A stretch of DNA of 64,000 nucleotides from Armatimonas rosea (GCF_014202505.1 NZ_JACHGW010000001.1:868001-932000); one strand, 5' to 3'. Counted from the stretch's first letter, positions 50,261 to 58,439 are shown. Notes: generated by a model from the sequence alone, not told the origin. Made by a program: numbers and translations.

Positions 50261-51073
50261 TTAGTTCCAATTGGAAGTAAAATAATCGACCGCCGCGTTG
50301 CCCTCGCTCCCCAGGTCGTAGGAGTACGCATTGACATAGAGCCCGATATGCGCCTCGATCACGCCGTCGGTGAGGTCTTGTGCGTGCTCACGGCAGAGGG
50401 CAAGGGCCTGCTCACGGTGGGAGTCTGCCCAGGTGAGGCTCTCGCGGATCAGCGCCGCCACCGGATCGGCAAGCCCGAGGGCACGACGGCACAGGATCGC
50501 CCCGAGCGGGATGGCATAGCCGGTCTGTGCCTCCCAGAACTCCCCGAGGTCCTGGATCAGGGTCAGCCCATCGGCCTCGTAGGTGAAGCGCTTCTCATGA
50601 ATCACCACGCCTTGCGCACCGGGAACCGTTCGGAGCTCCTCGTAAAGGGTGTCAAAGGGGAGGTATTGCCTCCCCCCGGCGCCGAGACGCCGACCCCCTC
50701 CGGCTTCGCGAAGGGGGGGATTGTTGAGCCAGAAGTCTAGCAGGAAGTTAGCGGTCGTCTGTGCACCGGGAGCGAGGACGGTCTGCGTGGGATCGAAGGG
50801 AGCATCGCCGTTCTTGAGCAGGAGCGGCCCGCAGCCCCGCCCGAGTGCGCCGCCGCAGGGGAGGAGCTCGTAGGCCGTCTTTAGCGCGGGGTAGGCGGCG
50901 TAGCTGACCTTGATAATGTCGAACTGCTCGGTTGCGGCGGCCTCGTTGGCGGCCTGGACATCGAGGTAGGTCGTCTCAAAGGTCAGCTCGGGGTGCGCGA
51001 CATGCCCCAGCAGAATCCCGGCGAAGATATACACATCGTTGGGGCAGGGGGAGATGCAGAGTTGTAGAGTCAT
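50261..51073 (-). CDS. mqnD: 1,4-dihydroxy-6-naphthoate synthase (futalosine menaquinone pathway)
   Basis: 270 aa. MqnD converts cyclic dehypoxanthine futalosine to 1,4-dihydroxy-6-naphthoate. Seen: LCISPCPNDVYIFAGILLGHV, FDIIKVSYAAYPAL, LPCGGALGRGCGPLL, GAQTTANFLLDFWL, YLPFDTLYEELRTVPGAQGVVIHEKRFTYEADGLTLIQDLGEFWEAQTGYAIPLGAI. Between LLDFWL and YLPFD the protein has an extra NNPPLREAGGGRRLGAGGRQ segment, encoded by a palindromic repeat (50663-50729) in frame. The downstream enzymes UbiX/UbiD-like are encoded nearby at 51787 and 54939, although not in the same operon. Confidence 0.9.
   Translation of the reverse strand: MTLQLCISPCPNDVYIFAGILLGHVAHPELTFETTYLDVQAANEAAATEQFDIIKVSYAAYPALKTAYELLPCGGALGRGCGPLLLKNGDAPFDPTQTVLAPGAQTTANFLLDFWLNNPPLREAGGGRRLGAGGRQYLPFDTLYEELRTVPGAQGVVIHEKRFTYEADGLTLIQDLGEFWEAQTGYAIPLGAILCRRALGLADPVAALIRESLTWADSHREQALALCREHAQDLTDGVIEAHIGLYVNAYSYDLGSEGNAAVDYFTSNWN
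50663..50729. repeat. Palindromic repeat inserted in frame in mqnD
   Basis: Contains CCTCCCCCCGGC...GCCGACCCCCTC, which is also present in the recQ insertion, and a terminal hairpin (CCCCCTCCGGCTTCGCGAAGGGGG). It encodes about 20 Gly/Arg-rich residues absent from typical MqnD. Confidence 0.65.
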
Positions 51074-51090
51074 GGTTTTGTTTTCTTCTC

Positions 51091-51230
51091 GCCCCGGTTA
51101 GAGCGGGGCGTCAACGGGCGTCGCAAGCTCCGCCGCAAAGGCCTTCGGCCATCAGAGAGCCCTATGGCCGAAGGCCTTCCCAGCCGTAGGCTCGTTGACG
51201 CCCCCCTCCAACGGGGGCGATTCCCACGGG
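51091..51230. repeat. Intergenic palindromic element between mqnD and sprT-like gene
   Basis: Nested inverted repeats: left hairpin GCCCCGGTTAGAGCGGGGC, inner perfect 15-bp stem (51138-51152 with 51164-51178, AAGGCCTTCGGCCAT), TCAACG paired with CGTTGA, and right hairpin of CCCCC/GGGGG. Layout as at 9126 and 31399. Confidence 0.75.
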
Positions 51231-51235
51231 CGGGA

Positions 51236-51700
51236 TCAGCTGATCTGTTTGAGCAAGAACTGCGGATTGAACTTCCGGTCGCAGCGGGCGCAGGAACTCC
51301 GGGTGAGGCGCTTGCGGCGGTAGATGCGGGTGCTACAGGCGGGGCACTCGTAGATGTAGCGCCACCAGCCGGCGCTGCGGTCCTTGGGGGGCAGGGCTTT
51401 CTTGCGGTCCGGGGGGCAGCCCAGCTTCTCCGCCAGCGCCCAGAACGCCGCCGAGTGGTTGGGATGGATCAGGTGCGCCACCTCATGGCGAAAGGTGATC
51501 AGGGTCTCGTCGAAGCCGTGGTCCAGAAACGCCTGCCAGGAGACCACGATCCGCCGCTTGTGGGGCTGGCAGTAGCCGCCGTACTTCTTGCGTGTCGAGA
51601 CCACAAGCTCACTTAGCTGCAGGGCTCCTGCAAAGTGTGCCTCATTGAGCCGGTGGAACTCCTCCCACAGTGCCGCTTCAACCTCGTGACGCTCAGTCAT
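51236..51700 (-). CDS. SprT-like zinc metalloprotease domain protein
   Basis: 154 aa. SprT fold: ALWEEFHRLNEAHFAGALQLSELVVSTRKKYGGYCQPHKRRIVVSWQAFLDHGFDETLITFRHEVAHLIHPNHSAAFWALAEKLG, with the HEVAH zincin motif and third ligand region (HPNHSAAFW). The C-terminus is a zinc ribbon (YECPACSTRIYRRKRLTRSSCARC). Members include Spartan-type DNA-protein crosslink proteases; bacterial roles are unclear. Start at ATG 51700 with AAGGA upstream. The stop is 5 nt after the end of the palindromic element. Confidence 0.9.
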   Translation of the reverse strand: MTERHEVEAALWEEFHRLNEAHFAGALQLSELVVSTRKKYGGYCQPHKRRIVVSWQAFLDHGFDETLITFRHEVAHLIHPNHSAAFWALAEKLGCPPDRKKALPPKDRSAGWWRYIYECPACSTRIYRRKRLTRSSCARCDRKFNPQFLLKQIS

Positions 51701-51786
51701 CCTTCAAACAACTATTTTACCGTCCCCGGAACCTATTGGGTACACTTGGGTTATACTTTGTGAAAAATAGTACGGAGTGAAGACAG

Positions 51787-53238
51787 ATGGCCTACGCAGG
51801 GTTTCGGGAGTTTCTGGAAAAACTAGAAAAAGAGGGCGAGCTTAAGCGGATCAAGACACCCGTGGATCCGGTGCTGGAGATCACGGAGATCGCGGATCGG
51901 GTGGTGCGCTCGGGCGGGCCGGCACTGCTCTTTGAGAACCCCAAGGGCAGCAGTGTCCCCCTCGCGATCGGGGTCTTCGCGACCCGCAAGCGCATGAGTA
52001 TGGCGCTGGGAGTGGGGGATATCGAGGAGATCGCCAAGGAGATCGAGGACTGGACCAAGCTCCCGACCACCATGCCCAATGGCCTGCTGGCCAAGGCTGC
52101 GCTTCTGCCCCAGATCGGGGAGCTGGCCAAGAACACCGCGCCGCGGATTGTGAGCCATGGGCAGTGCCAGGAAGTGGTCAAGACCGGTGAGCAGGTCAAG
52201 CTCTCGGAGCTGCCGATCCTGAAGTGCTGGCCGCTCGATGGGGGCCGCTTTATCACCCTCCCGCTGGTCTTCACCAAGAGTGTCGATGGTAAGCGCAATG
52301 TGGGGATGTACCGGGTGCAGGTCTACGACGAGACGACCTGCGGGATGCACTGGCAGCGCCATAAAGTCGGCAACCGCCACCACGGGGAGTACGAGGCCCA
52401 GGGACGCAATATCCCAGTCGCGGTGGCCCTGGGCGGCGATCCCGCACTGACCTACGCCGCCACGGCCCCGCTGCCGGACATGATCGATGAGATGGTCTTC
52501 GCGGGCTTTCTGCGCAAGAAGCCCGTGGACTTGGTGCGGTGCAAGACCCAGGATCTCGAGGTCCCCGCCGATGCGGAGATCGTCCTGGAGGGCTATGTCC
52601 CGGCAAATGAGCGGCGCACGGAGGGGCCCTTTGGCGACCACACGGGCTTCTACACCCTCGAAGACGAGTACCCGGTCTTCCACGTGACGGCGATCACGCA
52701 CCGGAAAAATCCTGTCTACCCCGCCACCATCGTGGGCCGGCCGCCCATCGAGGACGAGTGGCTGGGGAAGGCGACCGAGCGGCTGTTTCTGCCCCTGGTG
52801 CGGCTCTTTGTGCCCGAGATCATCGACTACAACCTCCCGCCCGAGGCGTGCTTCCATAACCTCTGCATCGTCAAGATCAAGAAGCGCTACCCCGGCCATG
52901 CGCAGAAAGTGATGAACGCGATCTGGGGCCTGGGGCAGATGATGTTCACGAAGGTGATTATCGTGGTCGATGAGTGGGTGGACGTGCAGAACCTCAAAGA
53001 GGTGCTCTGGGTGACCACCAACAATATCGACCCCGAGCGCGACACGCTCTTTACCCGCGGCCCGATCGATGTGCTGGACCACGCCAGCCGCGCGATGGGC
53101 TTTGGCTCGAAGATGGGGATCGACGCCACCCAAAAGTGGCCCGAAGAAGGTTTCACCCGCCCCTGGCCACCGGTCATCGAGATGGATGAGGCGGTCAAGA
53201 AGCGGGTGGATCAGCTCTGGGGGCAGCTTGGGCTCTAG
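51787..53238 (+). CDS. UbiD family decarboxylase
   Basis: 483 aa, prenyl-FMN-dependent aromatic acid decarboxylase. Seen: GFREFLEKLEKEGELKRI at the N-terminus, PKGSSVPLAIGVFATRKRMSMALG, LPILKCWPLDGGRFITLPLVFTK, GMYRVQVYDETTCGMHWQRHK, EGPFGDHTGFYTLEDEYPVFHVTAITHRKNPVYPATIVGRPPIEDEWLGKATERL (E-x-x-F-G region and catalytic Glu). It probably acts in menaquinone (futalosine, MqnP/UbiD-like step) or ubiquinone-like synthesis with UbiX at 54939. ATG has GGAGTG upstream; TATACT lies further up. It shares CTAG with the convergent 53235 gene. Confidence 0.9.
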   Translation: MAYAGFREFLEKLEKEGELKRIKTPVDPVLEITEIADRVVRSGGPALLFENPKGSSVPLAIGVFATRKRMSMALGVGDIEEIAKEIEDWTKLPTTMPNGLLAKAALLPQIGELAKNTAPRIVSHGQCQEVVKTGEQVKLSELPILKCWPLDGGRFITLPLVFTKSVDGKRNVGMYRVQVYDETTCGMHWQRHKVGNRHHGEYEAQGRNIPVAVALGGDPALTYAATAPLPDMIDEMVFAGFLRKKPVDLVRCKTQDLEVPADAEIVLEGYVPANERRTEGPFGDHTGFYTLEDEYPVFHVTAITHRKNPVYPATIVGRPPIEDEWLGKATERLFLPLVRLFVPEIIDYNLPPEACFHNLCIVKIKKRYPGHAQKVMNAIWGLGQMMFTKVIIVVDEWVDVQNLKEVLWVTTNNIDPERDTLFTRGPIDVLDHASRAMGFGSKMGIDATQKWPEEGFTRPWPPVIEMDEAVKKRVDQLWGQLGL

Positions 53239-54263
53239 AAGTTGGCGGTCAGTGTCCCGTTGAGGGTCGCCCCACCCGAGTTGGGCGTGTCGGTGGGATA
53301 GGCTCCGCTTGCCACCACAACGACATTCTCCAGAGAGACCGTGATCGAGGTACTCGTGATCGCCGTGATTCGGAGGGTCCCGCTGGCAGGCTTAAAGTAG
53401 AGGGCGCTGTTGAGCCCGAGCTGCCGGCTGATATTAAGCCGGACGGGATAGTTGGTTGCCGTCGTCCCTAAGTTATTGAAGATGTCTCCGGCACGGAAGG
53501 GAACGCTGGGGGTGCTGGAGTCGATCAAGTTAAACTCGATAAGAGTATTGGGGTAGGTGCTGTAGGAGCCCTGTCCCATGGTGAAGTTGATGTAGGTATC
53601 TCCGCCCCGCTGGCCCCCCAGTTTCCCAAGGGCGAGTGGCCCTGCGGGAAAGTTGCCGGTTCGGTTGGTGACCGTCAGTGTCCCGTTGGTCGGCGGTGGG
53701 GTGGGGCTTGGTGTGGGGGTGGGAGTGGGACTCGGAGTCGGGGCGGGTGTCGGCGTGGTTCCGGGGGAGGGAAGTACCACCGGCGAGTCCGAGCGTCGCA
53801 CCGGGACGTTGAAGATCCGTCCATCCGAGAGAGCCACTGTCAGTGTGCCGTAGCTATTGTCGGCAGGTAAGTTGCCGGTGACATGGACATCGAAGGGGCC
53901 ACCCGTTCCGGTGTAGACTCCACTGAGGTTCACTTCGCCTGTGTCGGGGTCAAAGGTCCCCGAGAGGGTCACACCTGACAGGGGGATCGTGATGGGCCAC
54001 TCCACGCGGGAGGCGCGCGTGGCCTTTCGGGTGCTGACAAAGCCGCCCGTCGCGTTTCTGTAGGCGTTGGTACCTAGGTTCAGAGTCATCCGGGAGCCAT
54101 CGGCAAGGACGATCTCCTCGGAGATAAAGCTACGGCTAGCAAAGACACTGGCAGGGGTGACGGTGCCTGCGCTACAGCCGGGGGCGACCATCAGCCCCGC
54201 GGTGAGAACGAGCAGACCGCCCGTGGTGATCAGGCGCTGCATTTGAAGGCGAGTGATTTTCAT
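53235..54263 (-). CDS. Secreted hypothetical protein with Pro/Thr linker
   Basis: 342 aa. N-terminus KITRLQMQRLITTGGLLVLTAGLMVAPGC: signal peptide with possible lipobox (APGC). N-terminal domain about 30-155 (ISEEIVLADGSRMTLNLGTNAYRNATGGFVSTRKATRASRVEWPITIPLSGVTLSGTFDPDTGEVNLSGVYTG), then a low-complexity linker of PTP/PSP repeats (about 165-190) and a C-terminal beta domain (GQRGGDTYINFTMGQGSYSTYPNTLIEFNLIDSSTPSVPFRAGDIFNNLG). No family recognised. The ATG at 54263 is set by the signal peptide, with AAGG upstream. A signal for a promoter is not clear. Convergent with ubiD (CTAG). Confidence 0.78.
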   Translation of the reverse strand: MKITRLQMQRLITTGGLLVLTAGLMVAPGCSAGTVTPASVFASRSFISEEIVLADGSRMTLNLGTNAYRNATGGFVSTRKATRASRVEWPITIPLSGVTLSGTFDPDTGEVNLSGVYTGTGGPFDVHVTGNLPADNSYGTLTVALSDGRIFNVPVRRSDSPVVLPSPGTTPTPAPTPSPTPTPTPSPTPPPTNGTLTVTNRTGNFPAGPLALGKLGGQRGGDTYINFTMGQGSYSTYPNTLIEFNLIDSSTPSVPFRAGDIFNNLGTTATNYPVRLNISRQLGLNSALYFKPASGTLRITAITSTSITVSLENVVVVASGAYPTDTPNSGGATLNGTLTANF

Positions 54264-54354
54264 AGTGGAGAAACCTTTCTTGGCACCAGCGTAGCCCCTG
54301 GGTGTTACAGCCCGCGTTACAACTTTCTTAATCTGCGGGTAAACTGAGAGGATC

Positions 54355-54942
54355 ATGGCAAGAAAACGAAACACGGGTCTACCGCCCGGAGCCTGGCGCG
54401 TGGAAGAGGCGATCTGGGGCGAGCACCAGCGCGTCCGGCTCATCACCGGCTTGCCGAGCATCGTGGACGACCAGGAGCGGGTGCGCTCGATCCATGCGGT
54501 GGCGCTCTTGCCCGATGGAAAGCTGGTCCTGGCGGAGAACAAAGACGGCACCTTTACCTTCCCCGGTGGACGACTAGAGGGTGGCGAGACCCAGGACCAG
54601 GCGCTCCAGCGCGAGCTCTGGGAGGAGGTGCGCACCCGCCTCGCCCCGGGCTACAAGCCCATTGCGGCCACCCGGATCGAGTTTCTCAACCGTGTCCCCG
54701 GCCGGGTCTACCGGGTCCATCCCACCTACCTGCTCTGGGTCTCCGGCCAGGTCGCGGAGCTCTCCGATGAGCCGCACCACGATCCCGCCGATAGCGTGGT
54801 CGGGCGCCGGCTTGCGTCCCCGGAAGAGGCCCTCACCCTCCTCCCCGAGCTTGAGCGCCGTGTGCTCGAAACCTGCCTAGGCCGCCTCCCCGAGCCCACG
54901 GGGGTGATCCGTGAGCTGGTCGATGGAGAAGAGAGCGAGTGA
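54355..54942 (+). CDS. NUDIX hydrolase
   Basis: 195 aa. NUDIX box GRLEGGETQDQALQRELWEEVRTRL (G-x5-E-x7-REL-x-EE-x-x). It hydrolyses a nucleoside-diphosphate linked compound; substrate unknown. The N-terminus is basic (ARKRNTGLPPGAWRVEEAIW). The ATG at 54355 follows GAGAGG. The stop overlaps the ubiX start as GTGA, so the two are one transcript. Confidence 0.9.
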   Translation: MARKRNTGLPPGAWRVEEAIWGEHQRVRLITGLPSIVDDQERVRSIHAVALLPDGKLVLAENKDGTFTFPGGRLEGGETQDQALQRELWEEVRTRLAPGYKPIAATRIEFLNRVPGRVYRVHPTYLLWVSGQVAELSDEPHHDPADSVVGRRLASPEEALTLLPELERRVLETCLGRLPEPTGVIRELVDGEESE

Positions 54943-55502
54943 GCAAGCGCCTCGTGGTCGCCATCACCGGAGCCAGCGGTGCGCTCTACGCTCAGCGCTT
55001 CCTGATGCAGGCGGTGCGCCACTACGACGAGCTCTACTTAATGCTCTCGTCGAACGCCGCCGCCGTGCTCAAGACCGAGCTGAATCGCGAGCTGGATGCC
55101 TACCTCTGCGACCCGAAGATCACGCTCTGCGAGAAGCGCAACTTCTTCACCCCGCCCGCCTCGGGGAGCTTCCGCCACGACGGCATGGTGATTGTGCCGT
55201 GCTCGATGGGCACCGCCGGGCGTATCGCAAACGGCATCAGCGACGATCTCACCACCCGCGCCGCCGATGTCTGCCTCAAAGAAGGCCGCAAGCTGATCTT
55301 GGTCCCTCGCGAGATGCCCTGGAACCTGATCCATCTGCGAAACATGACCCAGCTCGCTGAGGCCGGCGCGACCATCCTCCCCGCCAGCCCCGCCTTCTAC
55401 CACGAACCCAAGACCATCGAAGACCTGGTAGACACCGTGGTCGCGCGCATCCTACAAAACCTCGGCATCGAACAAACCCTTGTCGGCGAGTGGCAAAAAT
55501 AA
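54939..55502 (+). CDS. ubiX: Flavin prenyltransferase UbiX
   Basis: 187 aa. Makes prenylated FMN, the cofactor of UbiD, from FMN and dimethylallyl phosphate. Seen: KRLVVAITGASGALYAQRFL (N-terminal FMN site), VIVPCSMGTAGRIANGISDDLTTRAADVCLKEGRKLILVPREMPWNLIHLRNM and PASPAFYHEPKTIEDLVDTVVARILQNLGIE. The start is GTG at 54939 inside the NUDIX stop (GTGA). Its substrate partner UbiD is encoded at 51787-53238. Confidence 0.95.
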   Translation: MSKRLVVAITGASGALYAQRFLMQAVRHYDELYLMLSSNAAAVLKTELNRELDAYLCDPKITLCEKRNFFTPPASGSFRHDGMVIVPCSMGTAGRIANGISDDLTTRAADVCLKEGRKLILVPREMPWNLIHLRNMTQLAEAGATILPASPAFYHEPKTIEDLVDTVVARILQNLGIEQTLVGEWQK

Positions 55503-55524
55503 AATATTGCTGGGGCGTTTTGTT

Positions 55525-55650
55525 CCCGGACGGTAAACGTCCGGCTATGGGGCCTTCGGCCGCCTCCTCGTTCCTCGTCGGTACAAGATTTATCCGCCGA
55601 AGGCGCGGCGGAGGCACGACGCCCCATAGCCGGATGATTTCCATCCCGGG
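55525..55650. repeat. Palindromic element on the left of the RAYT remnant
   Basis: Left hairpin GGACGGTAAACGTCC (55528-55542), CTATGGGGC pairing with GCCCCATAG (55621-55629), an inner region with CCTTCGGCCGCC and GGCGGAGGC, and right hairpin GGATGATTTCCATCC. The right end (GCCGAAGGCGCGGCG ... GCCCCATAGCCGG) is repeated downstream of the transposase gene. Confidence 0.75.
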
Positions 55651-55731
55651 CATGAATGGCATGCAAAAATAAAATTTCCGCATTTTGTAAGAACGCGGGT
55701 AGTGTGACCGTTATAGGGGCGGAGGAAACTC

Positions 55732-56073
55732 ATGTCCAGCTGTGAGCGGCATATCTTTTTACATTTTGTCTGGGCGACGCGGGATCGTCTGCCCTTTGTG
55801 ACCCCGGAGATCGAGCGACGTTTGTACCGAATGATGGAAGCCAAGGTGCGCGAGCTTGGGTGTCGGGTCGCGGCGATCAATGGGATGCCCGACCATGTGC
55901 ATCTTCATGGCTATGGTGTTTTTAGCGTCGGGCAAGACGGAGTGGGGCCGGTCGTCAGCTACATCACCAACCAAAAACAGCACCACGCCGATAACGACGT
56001 GTGGGATAATTGGGAATACATCCCTATCACCACCGATTATCTCGCCGAAGGCGCGGCGCGAAGCGCCCCATAG
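55732..56073 (+). pseudogene. REP-associated tyrosine transposase (RAYT, IS200-like), internally deleted
   Basis: 113 aa, in frame. It matches the Y1_Tnp family: CERHIFLHFVWATRDRLPFVTPEIERRLYRMMEAKVRELGCRVAAINGMPDHVHL (HUH motif DHVHL), then directly HGYGVFSVGQDGVGPVVSYITNQKQHH (catalytic Tyr region). The normal segment of about 38 residues between HVHL and the (W)Q-x-GYGVFSV block is missing. The C-terminus LAEGAARSAP is encoded by the right-hand repeat. It is probably inactive, though catalytic HUH and Tyr remain. Start at ATG 55732 with GGAGGAAAC upstream. Confidence 0.8.
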
Positions 56074-56091
56074 CCGGACGTTCACCGTCCT
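56043..56091. repeat. Palindromic element on the right of the RAYT remnant
   Basis: GCCGAAGGCGCGGCG, GCCCCATAGCCGG and the terminal hairpin GGACGTTCACCGTCC (56076-56090), which is the near reverse complement of the left hairpin at 55528-55542. It overlaps the last codons of the RAYT remnant. Confidence 0.75.
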
Positions 56092-56114
56092 GGAAATAAC
56101 GCCACACAACATAC

Positions 56115-58439
56115 ATGGACGATCTACAGACAGCATTAAAAGAGTTTTTCGGGCACGAGGATTTCCGCGAGGGGCAGCGGGAGATCGTGGAGGCGGCGGT
56201 GGCGGGGGTGGACACGCTGGCGGTCTTGCCCACGGGCGGGGGGAAGTCGGTGACCTACCAGCTACCGGGGCTGCTCTTGCCGGGCGCGACTCTCATTCTC
56301 TCGCCGCTGATTGCGCTGATGAAGGACCAGGTCGAGAGCCTCCCGGAGGCGCTCCAAGGCCGGGTCGCGCTGATCAACTCCTCGCTGGACTCGTCGGAGC
56401 TGGGCAAGCGGCTGGCGCAGCTCAAGTCCGGGCAGCTGAAACTGATCTACGCGGCGCCCGAGCGGCTCCGGCAGCCGCCGTTTCTACACGCGCTCCGCGA
56501 GGCGGGTGTCTCGCTGGTGGTGATCGACGAGGCGCACTGTATCAGCCAGTGGGGGCATGATTTTCGGCCCGATTACCGTGCGGTGGGGCGGGCGGTGCAG
56601 GAGCTCAACCCGCGCTCCGTGCTCGCGGTCACGGCCACGGCGCCGCCCGATGTCCAGCGCGATATCGAGCAACAGCTGGGGCGCAAGCTCAAGGTTATTT
56701 TGAAGCCGACCTGGCGGGAGAATTTGTTTTTGGAGGCGCGGCGCGTGAAGAGCAACGACGAGAAGCTTTTTGCCACCGTGGAGATCTGCCAGCAGTTCGA
56801 GGGAGTCGGGCTGGTCTATGCGTCGTCGCGGGATAGATGTGAGGATATCTCGCGCATGCTCAAGCGGCAGGGAGTGGCGGCGGGGTTTTACCATGCGGGC
56901 CTGGAGCCCGTGGAGCGGGCGGCGGCGCAGGATCGTTTTATGAGCGGCGAGGTGCGGGTCATGGCCGCGACTGTCGCCTTTGGGATGGGGGTCGATAAGT
57001 CCGACATTCGGTTTCTGCTGCACTTTAACCCGTCGCGGACCCTGGAGAACTACTACCAGGAGGCGGGGCGTGCCGGGCGTGACGGGAAACCGTCGCGCTG
57101 CGTCATGCTCTACACCAGCTCGGACATGGCGGCGGCGACCCGGCGGCTCAACGAGGACGCGCTCACGGCGGAGCGGGTGCAGAGTGTCTACCGGGCCGTG
57201 CGCAGTGTTCTCGGGCGGCGGCGATGTGCGCCCGTGCGCTTCGAGGCGCTGGTCAGCGAGGTGGGCGGCGACGACGGCTTGGTGCGTAGCGCCTTGCCCG
57301 TCCTGGAGGAGCTGGGGCTGCTCGCCCGCCACGCCGACTTGCCCCGCGCGATGCACCTCTATAGTGAGCTCCTCAGCGACGAGGCCGACCCCTTGGCCGA
57401 CTTGCTCCTCTCCGCGGGGAGCGATCCGGTCGCCCAGGCCGAGGCGGCAGGCCTCCACCTCGCCGACCTGGAGCACGAGGTCCTGCGCCTGCAGGAGGCG
57501 GGCTACCTCACCTACCGCGCCGCCCCCCGCGATCTCTGCCTGGAGCTGCTCCCACCGCCTGAGGACACCAAGGCCCGGCTCGACGAGCGCCTCAAAGAGC
57601 GCGCCGAGGCCGCCGCCTACCGGGCCGCTGCGATGAAGGCCTACGGCGATGAGCCCAAGTGCCGCCACGCCCAGATCGCCCGCTACTTCGGCGATCGCTG
57701 GCCCCGCCGCACCTGCGGCATGTGCGATGTGTGTGCACTCCCCCCGGCTTCGCCGACCCCCTCTCGCTCTGAATCCGCGTTCCGCGGGACGAGAGAGGGT
57801 AAGCTCCCCTCCCTTCGTCCCGACGAAGTCGGAAATAGAGCGAAGGGAGGGGCAGGGGGAGGGATGTCTGGAGGGATGCCCATCGACGCCCTGCGCCTGC
57901 TCCACGACCTGGCGAGCGGCTACTACCCGTTTCAACTCGGTAAGGCGGGGCTGATGAAGGCGCTGCGGGGGACGCCCGATGCGCCGGTGAAGCCAAACCG
58001 GACGGGCGCATTTGGCGCACTGGAGGGCTGGAAGAAAGCCGATGTCGAGCGCCTGATCGAGGCACTGATCGAGCAGAGCTACCTGCGCCGCGATGAAGAA
58101 GACGAGTACCGGCGGCTCTACCTCACGGAGAGCGGGCTAGAGGCGCTTCAGTCGGGGGAGCTGGATATCGAGTGGCGGGCACCGTCGGTGGTACAAGCCC
58201 AAGCCTCCAGCGAGAGCGCGGATCCGGGGCTTCTTGCGGCGCTCAAGGCCTGGCGCAAAGAGCTTGCCAGCGAGCAGGCGGTCCCGCCGTATGTCATCTT
58301 CGCGGATAAGGTGCTGGAGGGGATCGCCGCGCGCAAGCCCGCCAATGAGTTTGAGCTCCTAGAGATCGCGGGAATCGGGCCGGGGAAGGCTGCCAAGTTT
58401 GGCGAGACCGTGCTGGAGCTGGTGCGTAGGCAGGGGTGA
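56115..58439 (+). CDS. recQ: ATP-dependent DNA helicase RecQ
   Basis: 774 aa. Superfamily 2 3'-5' helicase that unwinds recombination and repair intermediates. Seen: FREGQREIVEAAVAG, LPTGGGKSVTYQLPGLLL (Walker A), VIDEAHCISQWGHDFRPDY (DEAH and aromatic-rich loop), AVTATA, GVGLVYASSRDRCEDIS, GMGVDKSDIRFLLHFNPSRTLENYYQEAGRAGRDG. The zinc domain is C-x18-C-x2-C-x2-C near 514-545 (KCRHAQIARYFGDRWPRRTCGMCDVC). Residues about 545-583 are a repeat-encoded insertion, followed by a winged-helix region (MPIDALRLLHDLASGYYPFQLGKAGL) and C-terminal HRDC (LKAWRKELASEQAVPPYVIFADKVLEGIAARKP). Confidence 0.93.
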   Translation: MDDLQTALKEFFGHEDFREGQREIVEAAVAGVDTLAVLPTGGGKSVTYQLPGLLLPGATLILSPLIALMKDQVESLPEALQGRVALINSSLDSSELGKRLAQLKSGQLKLIYAAPERLRQPPFLHALREAGVSLVVIDEAHCISQWGHDFRPDYRAVGRAVQELNPRSVLAVTATAPPDVQRDIEQQLGRKLKVILKPTWRENLFLEARRVKSNDEKLFATVEICQQFEGVGLVYASSRDRCEDISRMLKRQGVAAGFYHAGLEPVERAAAQDRFMSGEVRVMAATVAFGMGVDKSDIRFLLHFNPSRTLENYYQEAGRAGRDGKPSRCVMLYTSSDMAAATRRLNEDALTAERVQSVYRAVRSVLGRRRCAPVRFEALVSEVGGDDGLVRSALPVLEELGLLARHADLPRAMHLYSELLSDEADPLADLLLSAGSDPVAQAEAAGLHLADLEHEVLRLQEAGYLTYRAAPRDLCLELLPPPEDTKARLDERLKERAEAAAYRAAAMKAYGDEPKCRHAQIARYFGDRWPRRTCGMCDVCALPPASPTPSRSESAFRGTREGKLPSLRPDEVGNRAKGGAGGGMSGGMPIDALRLLHDLASGYYPFQLGKAGLMKALRGTPDAPVKPNRTGAFGALEGWKKADVERLIEALIEQSYLRRDEEDEYRRLYLTESGLEALQSGELDIEWRAPSVVQAQASSESADPGLLAALKAWRKELASEQAVPPYVIFADKVLEGIAARKPANEFELLEIAGIGPGKAAKFGETVLELVRRQG
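57745..57866. repeat. Palindromic repeat inserted in frame in recQ
   Basis: Two hairpins in tandem: 57757-57799 (CCCCTCTCG / CGAGAGAGGG, inner TCCGCG) and 57805-57853 (CCCCTCCCTTCG / CGAAGGGAGGGG), ending CAGGGGGAGGGATG. The second matches the intergenic element at 5776-5849. Translated in frame as about 40 residues (ALPPASPTPSRSESAFRGTR ...). Confidence 0.7.

Noticed and set aside
50663-50729. Frameshift in mqnD
   Set aside because: The reading frame and family similarity continue on both sides; the extra DNA is a multiple of three.
54939-55502. ubiX belonging to a ubiD operon
   Set aside because: UbiD is about 1.7 kb upstream, separated by a convergent gene, so it is a separate transcript.
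55732-56073. Complete IS200 element
   Set aside because: The transposase lacks a central segment, and the flanks are REP-type hairpins rather than IS200 ends.
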